This document shows positions 7,715 through 16,356 of a stretch of 38,355 nucleotides of DNA, one piece after another. Numbering within the stretch: position 1 is the stretch's first letter; the number at the start of each line of letters is the position of its first letter. This DNA is from Bacteroidota bacterium (GTDB lineage Bacteria > Bacteroidota > Rhodothermia > Balneolales > Balneolaceae): positions 1-38,355 of the forward strand of contig JAAAOB010000044.1 of assembly GCA_009909035.1 (NCBI GenBank). Direction: 5' to 3'. The position numbers and the translations under genes are program-made. The notes under the pieces were generated by a model. That model saw nothing but the letters and a program-made list of their open reading frames with translations. It searched no databases and was not told where the DNA came from.

Positions 7715-10597
7715 ATGATTGCTCGCAAAATTTCAGTAATATTATGCAGCCTCCTGCTTCTGCTGATTTGTCCACCCGCGGATTCTCAGACTACTCCATT
7801 TCGAACCTACTCTATCGAACATGGGTTAAGTGAGTCTGTCGTCCACAGTATGATCCAGGATAACAGCGGGTATATCTGGCTGGGCACCGGTTTTGGTCTT
7901 AACCGGTTTGATGGTGCTGCGTTTGATCAATTCTATGAAGCGGACGGGCTTCCAAATAACCGCGTGAATACTCTGCTGCAGGACTCCTCCGGCAATATTT
8001 GGATTGGAACGAACAGCGGTATCGCGACTTTTGACGGCCAAAGCATAACAACACCTGAGGGATTTGCGCCGGTAGATGAGGCCGTGATCCTTGCTATTTT
8101 TGAAGATCATGACGGCAACATTTGGATCGCAACCGAAGGTAGTGGTCTCTGGATGGCAAACGGCGAGCAGGAACTGGTCAATGTATCAAGCAGCCACGGC
8201 TATCGAAATATGCATGCCCGCACGGTGGCTCAATCGAAGGACAGTACGATGTGGATTGGTACTGCAGATGGGCTTTTCAGCTTTGACGGGTCCGTATTCA
8301 GAAAATATCGGTCGCAAAATGGGTACCCGGAAGTGCCGATTAATGACCTTCAGTTTGATGATCAGGGCAGGCTCTGGATGGCATCAGACGCCGGGCTGAT
8401 TCGAAAAGAGGGAGAAGAATTTCAATTGTATCACGAAAATTCCGGCCTGAATGAGTGCATGTTGCACTCCGTATCATTGACCAAAAACGGCGGTGCGTGG
8501 GTCGGTTCAGAAGGCGGAGCCTCGTACTTTGACGGCGAAGAGTTTACAAATTATACCTCAGACGACGGGCTAAACGCGGTGATTGTGTACGAAACTTTCA
8601 TCGACCGCGAAGGCAATGTGTGGCTGGGTACTCTCGGCGCAGGCGCAAATATTTACCAGGGCGACCTGTTTCAGAACTACAATGTAGATTCCGGCCTGAG
8701 CAATAATGTTGTAAACGGCTTTGAAGAGGATCATGAAGGTAATATTTGGATTGCCACATACGGCGGGGGAATTATTCGTCACGATGGTGATTCGCTTGAA
8801 CATTTTAATTCTGCAGATGGCCTTGTTGACGACAAAACGTATACACTATTTGAAGATAGCCAACAACGGCTCTGGATTGGTGCCCGCGAGGGGCTCAGTT
8901 TATTTGAGAACGGAGAGTTCAATACCATCTCCTCTGACCGATTTCCCTTCTACTCCGTTCGCAAAATACATGAAGATGAAGAGACCGGTGATATCTGGAT
9001 AGCGACCTACAACGACGGAGTGTTTCGATTTGACGGGGAAAATTACGAACAGATCAATACCAACAGCGGTCTTTTGAGCAATACCGTAATGGACATTAAA
9101 GAGGATGAAGATGGCAGCCTCTGGTTTGCAACTTATGGCGGTGTCGCTATTTTACAGAATGGCACCATCGAACATGTAACAATATCCGATGGCCTGCCAA
9201 ATAATGGGGTTATTCATATTCATATCGACCATGAAGGTACAAAATGGTTTTCAACATTTAGCGGAATTGCCTCTTTTGATGGCGACAGTGTGCGGGCTAT
9301 AGGAGCCGAAAATCAATCGGGAACGATCAGCTATTACATGTTCCAGGATCAGCAGCATCGGTACTGGGTAGGCAGCAACCGAGGGGTCTTCAGGTTTGAT
9401 CCGCAGAGGTTTTACAGCGCGGCTACCAGTGTTGAACGAATAAAATCATTTAAACTTTATGACCAACATCAGGGTCTTGTGGCGAATGAATTAAATGCCG
9501 GAGCTCTTCTGACGGCATCTGACGGGTCCGTCTGGCTGGGGTCAGTTGAGGGAATGAGCCACTTCTTCCCCGACAGAACAAAACAGAATAGTATTCCACC
9601 CGGAATTGAGTTAGAAGAGGTGATGGTGAGTGGCCGAATGAAGGAAGAATTTAGTAATGCCGAATTTCAGCACGATCAAAACTTTTTGCAGGTCAGCTAC
9701 CAGGGTCTGAGTTTCGACAGTCCGCAACAAATTTTATATGAATACCGGCTGGCCGGCTTAGAGGATGAGTGGCAGACAACAAGAGAGCGTACCGTTAACT
9801 ATACCTCACTGCCCCCGGGTTCTTACAACTTTCGTATCCGTTCGTATAACGCGGACGGGGTGCGAAGTGATAAAGAAGCCTCTTTTCAGTTCAGGATCAA
9901 CTACCCGGTATGGCTTCAGTGGTGGTTCCTGGCGCTGGTGGCAGCCGTGATTGTTGGGCTAATTCTTTTTTACTACCGCTATTTTAAAGCCCGAAAACAG
10001 GTTGATATCGAGCGAATGAGGGTTCAGATCGCCAGCGACCTGCATGATGATGTAGGCTCATCGTTAACGGAACTTGCGCTGCAGACCGACTTTTTGAGGA
10101 CGGGAAACGTGTCGAATGAACTTCGAGACACGTTAAAGCAGTTGGGGGATCAGAGCCGAAAAATCGTATCAAGCCTGGATGATATTGTATGGTCGATCGA
10201 TGCCAGAAATGATACTGCAGGAGACGTCACCGATCGGATGCAGGACTATGTTAATCACATTTTCCGGGGCGATACGCCCAATGTACGCTACCATTTTGAA
10301 GATCTTAAAATGGACGATCGGCTCCCCGTACACGTTAAAGAGAATATATACCTTATTTTTAAAGAATCGGTAAATAATATCGCCAAACACTCCAATGCCG
10401 ATAAGGTAGACATAACGCTTGTTTATGATGGAAAACAGTTTGAACTTAAAGTGGAAGATAATGGAACCGCAGAAAACGGAAACCGGAAAAGTGGGCAGGG
10501 ATTAAGGAATATTGAAATGAGATCAAAACGCATTGGAGCTGATATGGATATTTATAATACGGACGGATTTACCGTTCACGTAAAAGGGAAAGTGTAA
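7715..10597 (+). CDS. Sensor histidine kinase with Reg_prop beta-propellers and Y_Y_Y domain
   Basis: Membrane sensor kinase of 960 residues. Residues 1-24 form a signal peptide. About 14 Reg_prop repeats (YIWLGTGFGLNRFDG, NIWIGTNSGIATFDG and so on) fill residues 30-630, enough for two seven-bladed periplasmic propellers. A Y_Y_Y domain follows at about 657-727 and one membrane span at 733-757. The cytoplasmic part has a HisKA_3 dimerisation domain with phospho-accepting His777 in DLHDDVGSSL and a HATPase domain from about 870 (N-box FKESVNNIAKHS, DNG, GQGLRNI). In Bacteroidota such propellers often sense polysaccharide fragments; the ligand here is unknown. The partner regulator starts 15 bp downstream. 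Confidence 0.93.
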   Translation: MIARKISVILCSLLLLLICPPADSQTTPFRTYSIEHGLSESVVHSMIQDNSGYIWLGTGFGLNRFDGAAFDQFYEADGLPNNRVNTLLQDSSGNIWIGTNSGIATFDGQSITTPEGFAPVDEAVILAIFEDHDGNIWIATEGSGLWMANGEQELVNVSSSHGYRNMHARTVAQSKDSTMWIGTADGLFSFDGSVFRKYRSQNGYPEVPINDLQFDDQGRLWMASDAGLIRKEGEEFQLYHENSGLNECMLHSVSLTKNGGAWVGSEGGASYFDGEEFTNYTSDDGLNAVIVYETFIDREGNVWLGTLGAGANIYQGDLFQNYNVDSGLSNNVVNGFEEDHEGNIWIATYGGGIIRHDGDSLEHFNSADGLVDDKTYTLFEDSQQRLWIGAREGLSLFENGEFNTISSDRFPFYSVRKIHEDEETGDIWIATYNDGVFRFDGENYEQINTNSGLLSNTVMDIKEDEDGSLWFATYGGVAILQNGTIEHVTISDGLPNNGVIHIHIDHEGTKWFSTFSGIASFDGDSVRAIGAENQSGTISYYMFQDQQHRYWVGSNRGVFRFDPQRFYSAATSVERIKSFKLYDQHQGLVANELNAGALLTASDGSVWLGSVEGMSHFFPDRTKQNSIPPGIELEEVMVSGRMKEEFSNAEFQHDQNFLQVSYQGLSFDSPQQILYEYRLAGLEDEWQTTRERTVNYTSLPPGSYNFRIRSYNADGVRSDKEASFQFRINYPVWLQWWFLALVAAVIVGLILFYYRYFKARKQVDIERMRVQIASDLHDDVGSSLTELALQTDFLRTGNVSNELRDTLKQLGDQSRKIVSSLDDIVWSIDARNDTAGDVTDRMQDYVNHIFRGDTPNVRYHFEDLKMDDRLPVHVKENIYLIFKESVNNIAKHSNADKVDITLVYDGKQFELKVEDNGTAENGNRKSGQGLRNIEMRSKRIGADMDIYNTDGFTVHVKGKV

Positions 10598-10612
10598 TCA
10601 CCGGAGGTAGCT

Positions 10613-11248
10613 ATGATACATGTTGGAATTGTTGAGGATAACACGAAAATCAGGGACTTGATCCAAAAATACCTGGATATGCAGGATGACATCAGTTGTA
10701 AAGCGGCTGTTGAATCAGTGGAAGAGATGCTCGAACACCTGGAGGAGGAGTCGCAAAAACCGGATGTCCTGCTGATGGATATTCAGTTGCCCGGCATGTC
10801 GGGGATTGAGGGTATTGGAATAATCAAAGAGAAATACCCTGAAATTGAAATTATTATGCTTACTGTCTACCACGATTCTCACAAGATTTTTGACTCCCTG
10901 GTAGCCGGTGCCTCCGGATACCTGCTGAAACATACCTCACTTCCGGAAATCAAGGAGTCTATCGAAAATCTTGCTGACGGAGGTGCCCCGATGTCTCCTC
11001 AAATCGCAAGAAAAGTTATTCAGCATTTTAACGATCCACAAAAAAAGAAAAAGCCGGAGAGCAATTTAACCCCGCGGGAGCAAGATATCGTGAATGGACT
11101 TGTAGACGGGTTGAGCTATAAACTGATTGCCGACCGGTTTGATATCTCCATAGATACGGTACGCGCGCACATACGAAACATTTATAAGAAATTGCACGTT
11201 AACTCTAAAGCAGAAGTCATTGCGAAATCTCTGCGGGGCGAAATTTGA
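10613..11248 (+). CDS. NarL/FixJ-family response regulator
   Basis: Cytoplasmic DNA-binding regulator of 211 residues, the evident partner of the HisKA_3 kinase just upstream. The receiver domain (1-120) has the acidic pair Glu8-Asp9, phosphorylated Asp56 in LLMDIQLPGMSG, Thr84 and Lys106. A LuxR-type helix-turn-helix lies at about 148-207 (LTPREQDIVNGLVDG ... DTVRAHIRNIYKKL). The start is well supported by GGAGGT four bases before the ATG. The downstream lipoprotein and outer-membrane genes are on the same strand and are possible targets, but this is only positional inference. Confidence 0.95.
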   Translation: MIHVGIVEDNTKIRDLIQKYLDMQDDISCKAAVESVEEMLEHLEEESQKPDVLLMDIQLPGMSGIEGIGIIKEKYPEIEIIMLTVYHDSHKIFDSLVAGASGYLLKHTSLPEIKESIENLADGGAPMSPQIARKVIQHFNDPQKKKKPESNLTPREQDIVNGLVDGLSYKLIADRFDISIDTVRAHIRNIYKKLHVNSKAEVIAKSLRGEI

Positions 11249-11281
11249 TAGATTATTGGCACATGTTGTAGTAATCGTAAG

Positions 11282-11352
11282 TTACATTTTGTCCGGGCTG
11301 ATTGAGCGGCCCTGCTGAATGCAGCTTCAGCGGAAGCTGGCTGAAAATGTAA
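11282..11352 (+). other. Structured intergenic element (nested inverted repeats) between regulator and lipoprotein genes
   Basis: TTACATTTT (11282-11290) pairs perfectly with AAAATGTAA (11344-11352). Inside lies a perfect hairpin CAGCTTC-AGCG-GAAGCTG (11322-11339), and GGGC/GCCC can pair in between. There is no U-tract after the inner hairpin. It lies 33 bp after the regulator gene and 90 bp before the lipoprotein ATG. It could be a terminator, a leader-RNA fold or a small mobile repeat; the sequence does not decide. Confidence 0.45.
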
Positions 11353-11442
11353 TTTAGCATGTTCATGTGATACAGAATAAGCCTAAAACATGGTATTTTA
11401 TAGACAGAGAAGAAATCTTCAATAAAGCACCCGGTGACAGAT

Positions 11443-13107
11443 ATGAAATCTTTAAATTTTAAATACCTCTTTACAGCAGCTATAGTCGGCGTTTTTACAA
11501 CTGGATGCTATACACAACTTGAAACCGTGGATCGTCAAAAAGGTCTCTACGGCACACCTGAAAGAACCACCACAACCACTACTCAGCAAAACGGGCAGCA
11601 GCAGGACGAGCGACCTGTGAGGAGGGAAAGGCCCGAGCGTGAAGAGGAGATAGTAAACGTTGAAGATTATGAACTGGGCTATTCTGACGGGTGGGAAGAT
11701 GCCGAATCGTATTTTTATAAAGATTATGAAACGGAACAGTGGTACCGTGAAAAAGGGATAACGCTGTCTGATCAGTATAAAGATGGTTCTACGGTCATAA
11801 ATAATTACTATAATTACTCTTATGATCCGTTTTACCACTCCCCGCGCCATTATGCTTACTACCCATATCCTTCCTACTACGTTACTCCCGGATTTAGAGT
11901 TGGCTTTTCATTCGGTATCCATTTTGGATGGGTGCATCCGTTCTACGGATATCACCACGCATACTCCCCGTACTACACGGTCTATCCCGGTGGATTCTAC
12001 TACGGAGGATTTCACCCGTTCTATGGCGGTTATTATGGAGCAAATCATATTTACATAGCGAATACCTCCTCAGGTGCTGTTCGTAGCAGAAGAGTGAGAA
12101 GCTCCGGTCTTCGATCCGGCGGATTACGAGCAACGCAGCGATCAAGAGGCCAGGTGAACCGAAGCAATATCCAGACAAGGCGCTCCTCTGCTCGTTCAAA
12201 CATACGAAGCCGTGTAATTGAGCGAAGCAATTCCAGGTCAAGCATTCAAAGGCGAAGTGGCACGGTTCGTTCACGATCATCATCAGGAACGGTTCGCAGC
12301 CGATCTTCAGGGCGTTCATCCAATCGTGGAACGGTCAATCGCTCATCCGGGAATAGCCGAAGCAGCAGCGGGAATGTACAACGTAGAAGCAGTAACAATC
12401 GCTCCGGCAGCGGCACCGTTAAACGCTCCACCGGCAACAACCGGAGTAGTGGAAAGCGAAATGTACAGCGCAGAAGCAACAATAGCAGATCGAACGGAAC
12501 GGTCAATCGATCCTCAAATAATAAGCGAAGCAGCAGTGGAAACGTAACCCGCAGTAATCGTTCAAACCGAACGGGAGCCTCAACATCACGGGCGAAGAAA
12601 CGAGAGAACAACAGGCAGTCTGTTTCGGATCTGCGGAGTTCACAACGCGAGAGATCAGCGGTTACGCGGTCTCGCTCAAATAGTAGCAGGAGCGGTACAT
12701 CTTCATCGTCATTAAGAAACCGCGAGAATTCTTTTATTCCAACCAGTATCCTTCAGCAGCGAGTTCGGAAGGTTGATAGAGGATCATCCGTCCGCTCTTC
12801 CATAAACCGTGTTCGAAGTAACAGAAACCGATCGTCAAACGGGATCGCGAAAAAGATTTTTGGAACCATCGGGCGCGAGTTGGTTCGCACAACGGTTAAC
12901 AGGGCAACTCGCTCAGGCGGGTCGACAGTACGCAGCCGGTCGTCATCCGGCAGCAGCCGTTCTTCCAGCAGCGTTCGCTCCTCGAATTCCAACAGGGGCA
13001 GCAAAGGATCTTCTGTGAAACGAAGCAGAGGAAGCAGTTCGAAATCATCGGGACGCTCCTCCAGAAGTCGATCCTCATCGGGATCTAATAGCAGAAGCAA
13101 TAATTAA
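11443..13107 (+). CDS. Ser/Arg-rich lipoprotein of unknown function
   Basis: About 554 residues from the ATG at 11443; a GTG three codons upstream is possible. A lipoprotein signal ends in VGVFTTGC, so the mature protein starts at a lipidated Cys. Next come a charged stretch (residues 25-110), a Tyr/Gly/Pro/His-rich block (about 125-210, PFYGYHHAYSPYYTVYPGGFYYGGF), then about 340 residues dominated by Ser, Arg, Asn and Gly. That tail holds degenerate repeats of the form RSSSG(T/N)V.RS. It is strongly basic and probably disordered. I know no function; binding to polyanions such as surface polysaccharide or extracellular DNA is speculation. The protein is long and continuous, with good upstream spacing, so I regard it as a real gene. 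Confidence 0.8.
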   Translation: MKSLNFKYLFTAAIVGVFTTGCYTQLETVDRQKGLYGTPERTTTTTTQQNGQQQDERPVRRERPEREEEIVNVEDYELGYSDGWEDAESYFYKDYETEQWYREKGITLSDQYKDGSTVINNYYNYSYDPFYHSPRHYAYYPYPSYYVTPGFRVGFSFGIHFGWVHPFYGYHHAYSPYYTVYPGGFYYGGFHPFYGGYYGANHIYIANTSSGAVRSRRVRSSGLRSGGLRATQRSRGQVNRSNIQTRRSSARSNIRSRVIERSNSRSSIQRRSGTVRSRSSSGTVRSRSSGRSSNRGTVNRSSGNSRSSSGNVQRRSSNNRSGSGTVKRSTGNNRSSGKRNVQRRSNNSRSNGTVNRSSNNKRSSSGNVTRSNRSNRTGASTSRAKKRENNRQSVSDLRSSQRERSAVTRSRSNSSRSGTSSSSLRNRENSFIPTSILQQRVRKVDRGSSVRSSINRVRSNRNRSSNGIAKKIFGTIGRELVRTTVNRATRSGGSTVRSRSSSGSSRSSSSVRSSNSNRGSKGSSVKRSRGSSSKSSGRSSRSRSSSGSNSRSNN

Positions 13108-13172
13108 TCTTCATTAGCCTGTTTTACCGGCTTGATATAATCTCATTCAACTAATCTATTTGAGGGTGCTCT

Positions 13173-14726
13173 ATGTCTGTCTATCTGCGAAATTTGTTCA
13201 TGGCACTGCTGTGTCTGCTGACAGCCGGTTCCGCTTTTTCTCAAAACAGGATCGACCCGCTTTTGTTCAGCAACCAGGCGGTGCAATTTGGCGATCAGAG
13301 AGAACTTGTGAATCCAATATCGGGTATCATGCCCGGCACTGCTTACGCCTCAGGTTTTGGGGCGTTTTTAGACAACCCGGCCAGTATTGCACTCTTTAAA
13401 GATAGTTTTGGAGAGTTTGGCCTGACGTTCAGTTCCGTTGATGAAGAGGCATCATTTCTGAATCAATCCCGCTCACTTGACGATGCTGCAACGAATATCT
13501 CCAACGTAGGATTTATCTACTCTTTTCCCACAGTGCGCGGAAGCCTCGTCATTGGCGCAGGTTATAACCAGCACAGCTCAGGCAACAGGGCACTGGGATT
13601 TGGCGCACGAAATACGAGAAGCACGATTACAGATCAATTTAAAGCTCCCGGCAATACCTTTTCTGAGATCGCGTTCAGGACGTTTGCAACAGATTTTGGC
13701 GACGATTTTGAAGACTGGGACGAATCAATTTTCAGAACAGGTTTCGATCAGTTTGGAGATTTTCTGGGGATCCGCCAGCAGGGTGAAATTATTGAAAGCG
13801 GCCACGGCGGGGAGTACTCTGCATTTATTGCTACAGAATTTCAGCCTAATTTTATGCTTGGTGCGAGCATTGGCCTGCTGGCCGGCCGATTTGATTACGA
13901 TCGCATCTTCCAGGAAATCGACGAGTTCAACGATTACAATTTCCAGGCCATTGACTCTGACGAAGACGGGGAGCCCGACACCGATATCGATAATATTATT
14001 TTTTCTGATGAAATAAGCAGCCGGTATAGTGGGTTTCGTGGGCGTATCGGAGGACTTTACAGGGTGACTCCAAATGTAAATATCGGGGCAAGCTATACGC
14101 TGCCGTCAGTAATTTCTGTGGATGAAGATTTTGGAGCCTCAATCCAAACAACCTTCGATAACGGCGTGGTGTTTGAAGATGCCCTCGAGGGGCAATTTTC
14201 CTACACTGTACGCTACCCGGGGAACGTCAATGTGGGGATAGCCCTGCAGGATCTTGATGGGTTCTCGATCTCCTTTGCAGCAGACTACACGGATTATTCC
14301 AACGTAGAACTGGAGTTTGACGAAGACGAGCTTTTTGAAGACGAGTTAGCTGAAAATCAATTTATTAGTAATGAGTTTGATGCCGTCTGGAATGTAAAAG
14401 GCGGGCTTTCCTACAAGGTGAATCCCGGTTTTACGGTTCGAGCGGGTTATGGCCGGCAGCCGTCACGGTTTAAAAACGGCATTGATGATCGTGATCTGTA
14501 TTCTGCAGGTGCCGGATTTGCAATCACCCCGAACACGACGTTTGAGGTTGGGGCACTCTATATACAGTGGGACGAAGATTCCGCGGTGTATACCTATACC
14601 GAATACGACTACACACCGCTTCCGGATGCCCCGCCTGCTGTTGCTGGCGTTCGATCCGAAGATGCAAGCAGGAGCGTAGACTTTTTACAGCTGATGGGAA
14701 CGATAAAGTTCAATTTCAATAACTGA
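13173..14726 (+). CDS. Outer-membrane beta-barrel protein, OmpP1/FadL-like
   Basis: 517 residues with a signal peptide (cleavage after GSAFS, before QNRID). The early segment GTAYASGFGAFLDNPASIALFKDSFG follows the FadL/OmpP1 pattern in which a Gly-rich stretch leads into an N-P-A motif. Alternating hydrophobic beta strands follow to the end, which finishes LMGTIKFNFNN, a typical barrel C-terminus. FadL-type barrels import hydrophobic compounds; the substrate here is unknown. An Asp-rich insert near residue 265 (DSDEDGEPDTDIDN) looks calcium-binding. GAGGGTG before the ATG supports the start. It lies 65 bp after the lipoprotein gene and converges on the usp gene with an 8-bp gap. Confidence 0.85.
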   Translation: MSVYLRNLFMALLCLLTAGSAFSQNRIDPLLFSNQAVQFGDQRELVNPISGIMPGTAYASGFGAFLDNPASIALFKDSFGEFGLTFSSVDEEASFLNQSRSLDDAATNISNVGFIYSFPTVRGSLVIGAGYNQHSSGNRALGFGARNTRSTITDQFKAPGNTFSEIAFRTFATDFGDDFEDWDESIFRTGFDQFGDFLGIRQQGEIIESGHGGEYSAFIATEFQPNFMLGASIGLLAGRFDYDRIFQEIDEFNDYNFQAIDSDEDGEPDTDIDNIIFSDEISSRYSGFRGRIGGLYRVTPNVNIGASYTLPSVISVDEDFGASIQTTFDNGVVFEDALEGQFSYTVRYPGNVNVGIALQDLDGFSISFAADYTDYSNVELEFDEDELFEDELAENQFISNEFDAVWNVKGGLSYKVNPGFTVRAGYGRQPSRFKNGIDDRDLYSAGAGFAITPNTTFEVGALYIQWDEDSAVYTYTEYDYTPLPDAPPAVAGVRSEDASRSVDFLQLMGTIKFNFNN

Positions 14727-14734
14727 ACCAACCG

Positions 14735-15601
14735 CTACAGCTGTTGCGGCCGGACGCTCAATACGGCAGTTTCCACATGACGAACTACATTGGCCGTGGT
14801 ACTGCCCATCATCATATATGTAATCCCCGTTTTTCCGACCGTTGCCATTACGATGAGGTTGTAGTCGGTATTTTTGACAAATTTTAGGATGGCTTCATGA
14901 GGCGAATCATCGGAAACGATTGCGTAGCTTCTTACGCTGTCCGACAGCGAATGAAAATGCTCTTTTTCAATTAGCTTCATCCGCTGTTCACGAATCTTTT
15001 TAATTGTGGGATCGGTCTCGTCATCTTCAAACTGATCCAGGCTTAAAACATGGAGAATATCGACGGATCCGCCGGTTTTCTCTGCGATATTTTTGGCGTA
15101 AGGAAAAGCAGCCTTCGCGTTATCGGAGAAGTCAGTCGTTACAAGGATCTTCTTAAATGAATCCACATCAGATTCATCCTCTACAATCATTACGGGAATT
15201 TTTGAAAGGCGCAGCACCTTTTCGGCTACTGATCCAAGCAGAAGACGGGTAAATCCGGTCCGCCCGTGTGTACTCATTATGATCATATCATGATTTGCAG
15301 ACTCCTCAACGATGCTTTGTGCAGGGTTTCCCACATGAACGATCACGCCATTTCTGAGCTCCTCGTCGATGTACTCCTCAGCCAGCACCTCGAGCCGATC
15401 GCGTATGGACTCTTCGATGGATTCGTAGTCCTTGTATATCTGGTTGCTCATTCCAAGTGCATATGGTTCGTCAAGTTCAGAAATCGGGATATGCGAATTG
15501 AAAAGGGAGATTTCACCACCAAATATCGTAGCGTACGTATTGGCCGTCTTTATAGCTTTTAAACTTAAATCTGAAAAATCGGTAGGGACAAGTATCTTCA
15601 T
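14735..15601 (-). CDS. Universal stress protein with two tandem UspA domains
   Basis: 288 residues from the ATG at 15601. Domain 1 starts MKILVPTDFSDLSLKAI and ends with STHGRTGFTRLLLGS; domain 2 starts KKILVTTDFSDNAKAAF and ends with ATVGKTGITYMMMGS. Both end motifs keep the G-9x-G(S) core of the ATP-binding loop, though the first Gly of the full motif is Ser or Ala. The open frame extends 56 codons further upstream, but that part (MNNLFQRTTKK...) is low-quality sequence overlapping a likely promoter region. Cytoplasmic stress protein; specific role unknown. Confidence 0.92.
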   Translation of the reverse strand: MKILVPTDFSDLSLKAIKTANTYATIFGGEISLFNSHIPISELDEPYALGMSNQIYKDYESIEESIRDRLEVLAEEYIDEELRNGVIVHVGNPAQSIVEESANHDMIIMSTHGRTGFTRLLLGSVAEKVLRLSKIPVMIVEDESDVDSFKKILVTTDFSDNAKAAFPYAKNIAEKTGGSVDILHVLSLDQFEDDETDPTIKKIREQRMKLIEKEHFHSLSDSVRSYAIVSDDSPHEAILKFVKNTDYNLIVMATVGKTGITYMMMGSTTANVVRHVETAVLSVRPQQL

Positions 15602-15838
15602 GGCAGTCAGATTTATATGGGATTTACTAAAATGTAGTAAAAAACTTTGAAGGGAACATGTAGTCCGGTAATATTTATTATGTATTTTTGATTTATTGTA
15701 AGTCATAATCACAAGAGTTGCCCTTGCCAGGGTTGGCTTCTTCGTGGTTCGCTGGAAAAGATTATTCATCGAACCCGGCGGCGGTCTGTCATGATCTTCG
15801 GTTCATCCATTCAGAACTCTTTTTTAACCCATTGCACC

Positions 15839-16093
15839 ATGCCATTAACAGAACGACAAATTGAACGCGTGAAAAAATTTTTAAACGATAAAGTTTTGAG
15901 TTCACGCTGCCGGATGTGCGGGGAAGGACGCCGGATGGTTCATCCCGATCTTGTTTGCACTGTGCATGCTGAAATAAAGAAGGGGGAGATGTCAATATTT
16001 CCACGCGAAGCCACGCCTCTCATCCAAGTTGTTTGTCCAACATGCAGTAATGTAGACCATTTTCTTGCAGATGCAATCCTTAGAGATGATTAG
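15839..16093 (+). CDS. Small Cys-rich protein, probable zinc ribbon
   Basis: 84 residues starting MPLTERQIERVKKF. Two CxxC knuckles (Cys24-Cys27 in CRMCGEG and Cys66-Cys69 in CPTCSN) could bind one zinc ion. An earlier in-frame ATG at 15791 would add 16 residues without clear character. No signal peptide or membrane span. The gene is divergent from the usp gene. Similar short zinc-ribbon proteins are annotated as hypothetical in Bacteroidota; I do not know a function. Confidence 0.7.
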   Translation: MPLTERQIERVKKFLNDKVLSSRCRMCGEGRRMVHPDLVCTVHAEIKKGEMSIFPREATPLIQVVCPTCSNVDHFLADAILRDD

Positions 16094-16098
16094 AGAAG

Positions 16099-16146
16099 AT
16101 GGCAGCCGAAGAGGAAGTCTTTATCTCTGGCTGCTCCGGCGTTTTT
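16099..16146 (+). terminator. Possible terminator after the Cys-rich gene
   Basis: GCAGCC (16102-16107) pairs with GGCTGC (16129-16134), with partial pairing GAAGAG/CTCT inside. It is followed by TCCGGCGTTTTTTATT. It starts a few bases after the stop of the plus-strand gene and overlaps the 3' end of the small minus-strand gene, so it may serve both converging units. The loop is long and the stem short. Confidence 0.4.
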
Positions 16147-16288
16147 TATTCAAAAAATAATGAATAACAGGAGGGGCAAAAATAATCACCAGGAATACCT
16201 GGCCGGTAAAAAGATAGACGGCCACCGCAATAAGTATACAGATGAGCAGAATCAGAGCCGACAAATACCATGTGGATCGATTTTCCAT
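16121..16288 (-). CDS. Small membrane protein, hypothetical
   Basis: 55 residues from the ATG at 16288 (MENRSTWYLSALILL); an ATG at 16312 would add eight. Two hydrophobic segments (about 8-28 and 31-46) and a basic tail NKKRRSSQR suggest an inner-membrane protein with the C-terminus inside. It lies downstream of the FtsX-like permease gene on the same strand and may belong to that operon. No family recognised; coding status rests on composition and position only. Confidence 0.5.
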   Translation of the reverse strand: MENRSTWYLSALILLICILIAVAVYLFTGQVFLVIIFAPPVIHYFLNKKRRSSQR

Positions 16289-16356
16289 CGTATCAAAAAA
16301 GTACAAGATCAACTACTTAATCCCAACGTTTTGCGACGTGCGATATCTTTTTATAG

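Noticed and set aside
12246..12611. 121-codon minus-strand open frame rich in Leu, Arg and Glu
   Set aside because: It is the antisense shadow of the Ser/Arg repeats of the lipoprotein gene; repetitive codons keep the other frames open.
12061..13100. Repetitive Ser/Arg coding region considered as a CRISPR-like or tandem DNA repeat
   Set aside because: The repeats are degenerate at DNA level, lack constant spacers, and keep one continuous reading frame.
15602..15769. 56-codon upstream extension of the universal stress protein frame
   Set aside because: The UspA domain begins exactly at the ATG at 15601; the extension has no family character and lies in the divergent promoter region.
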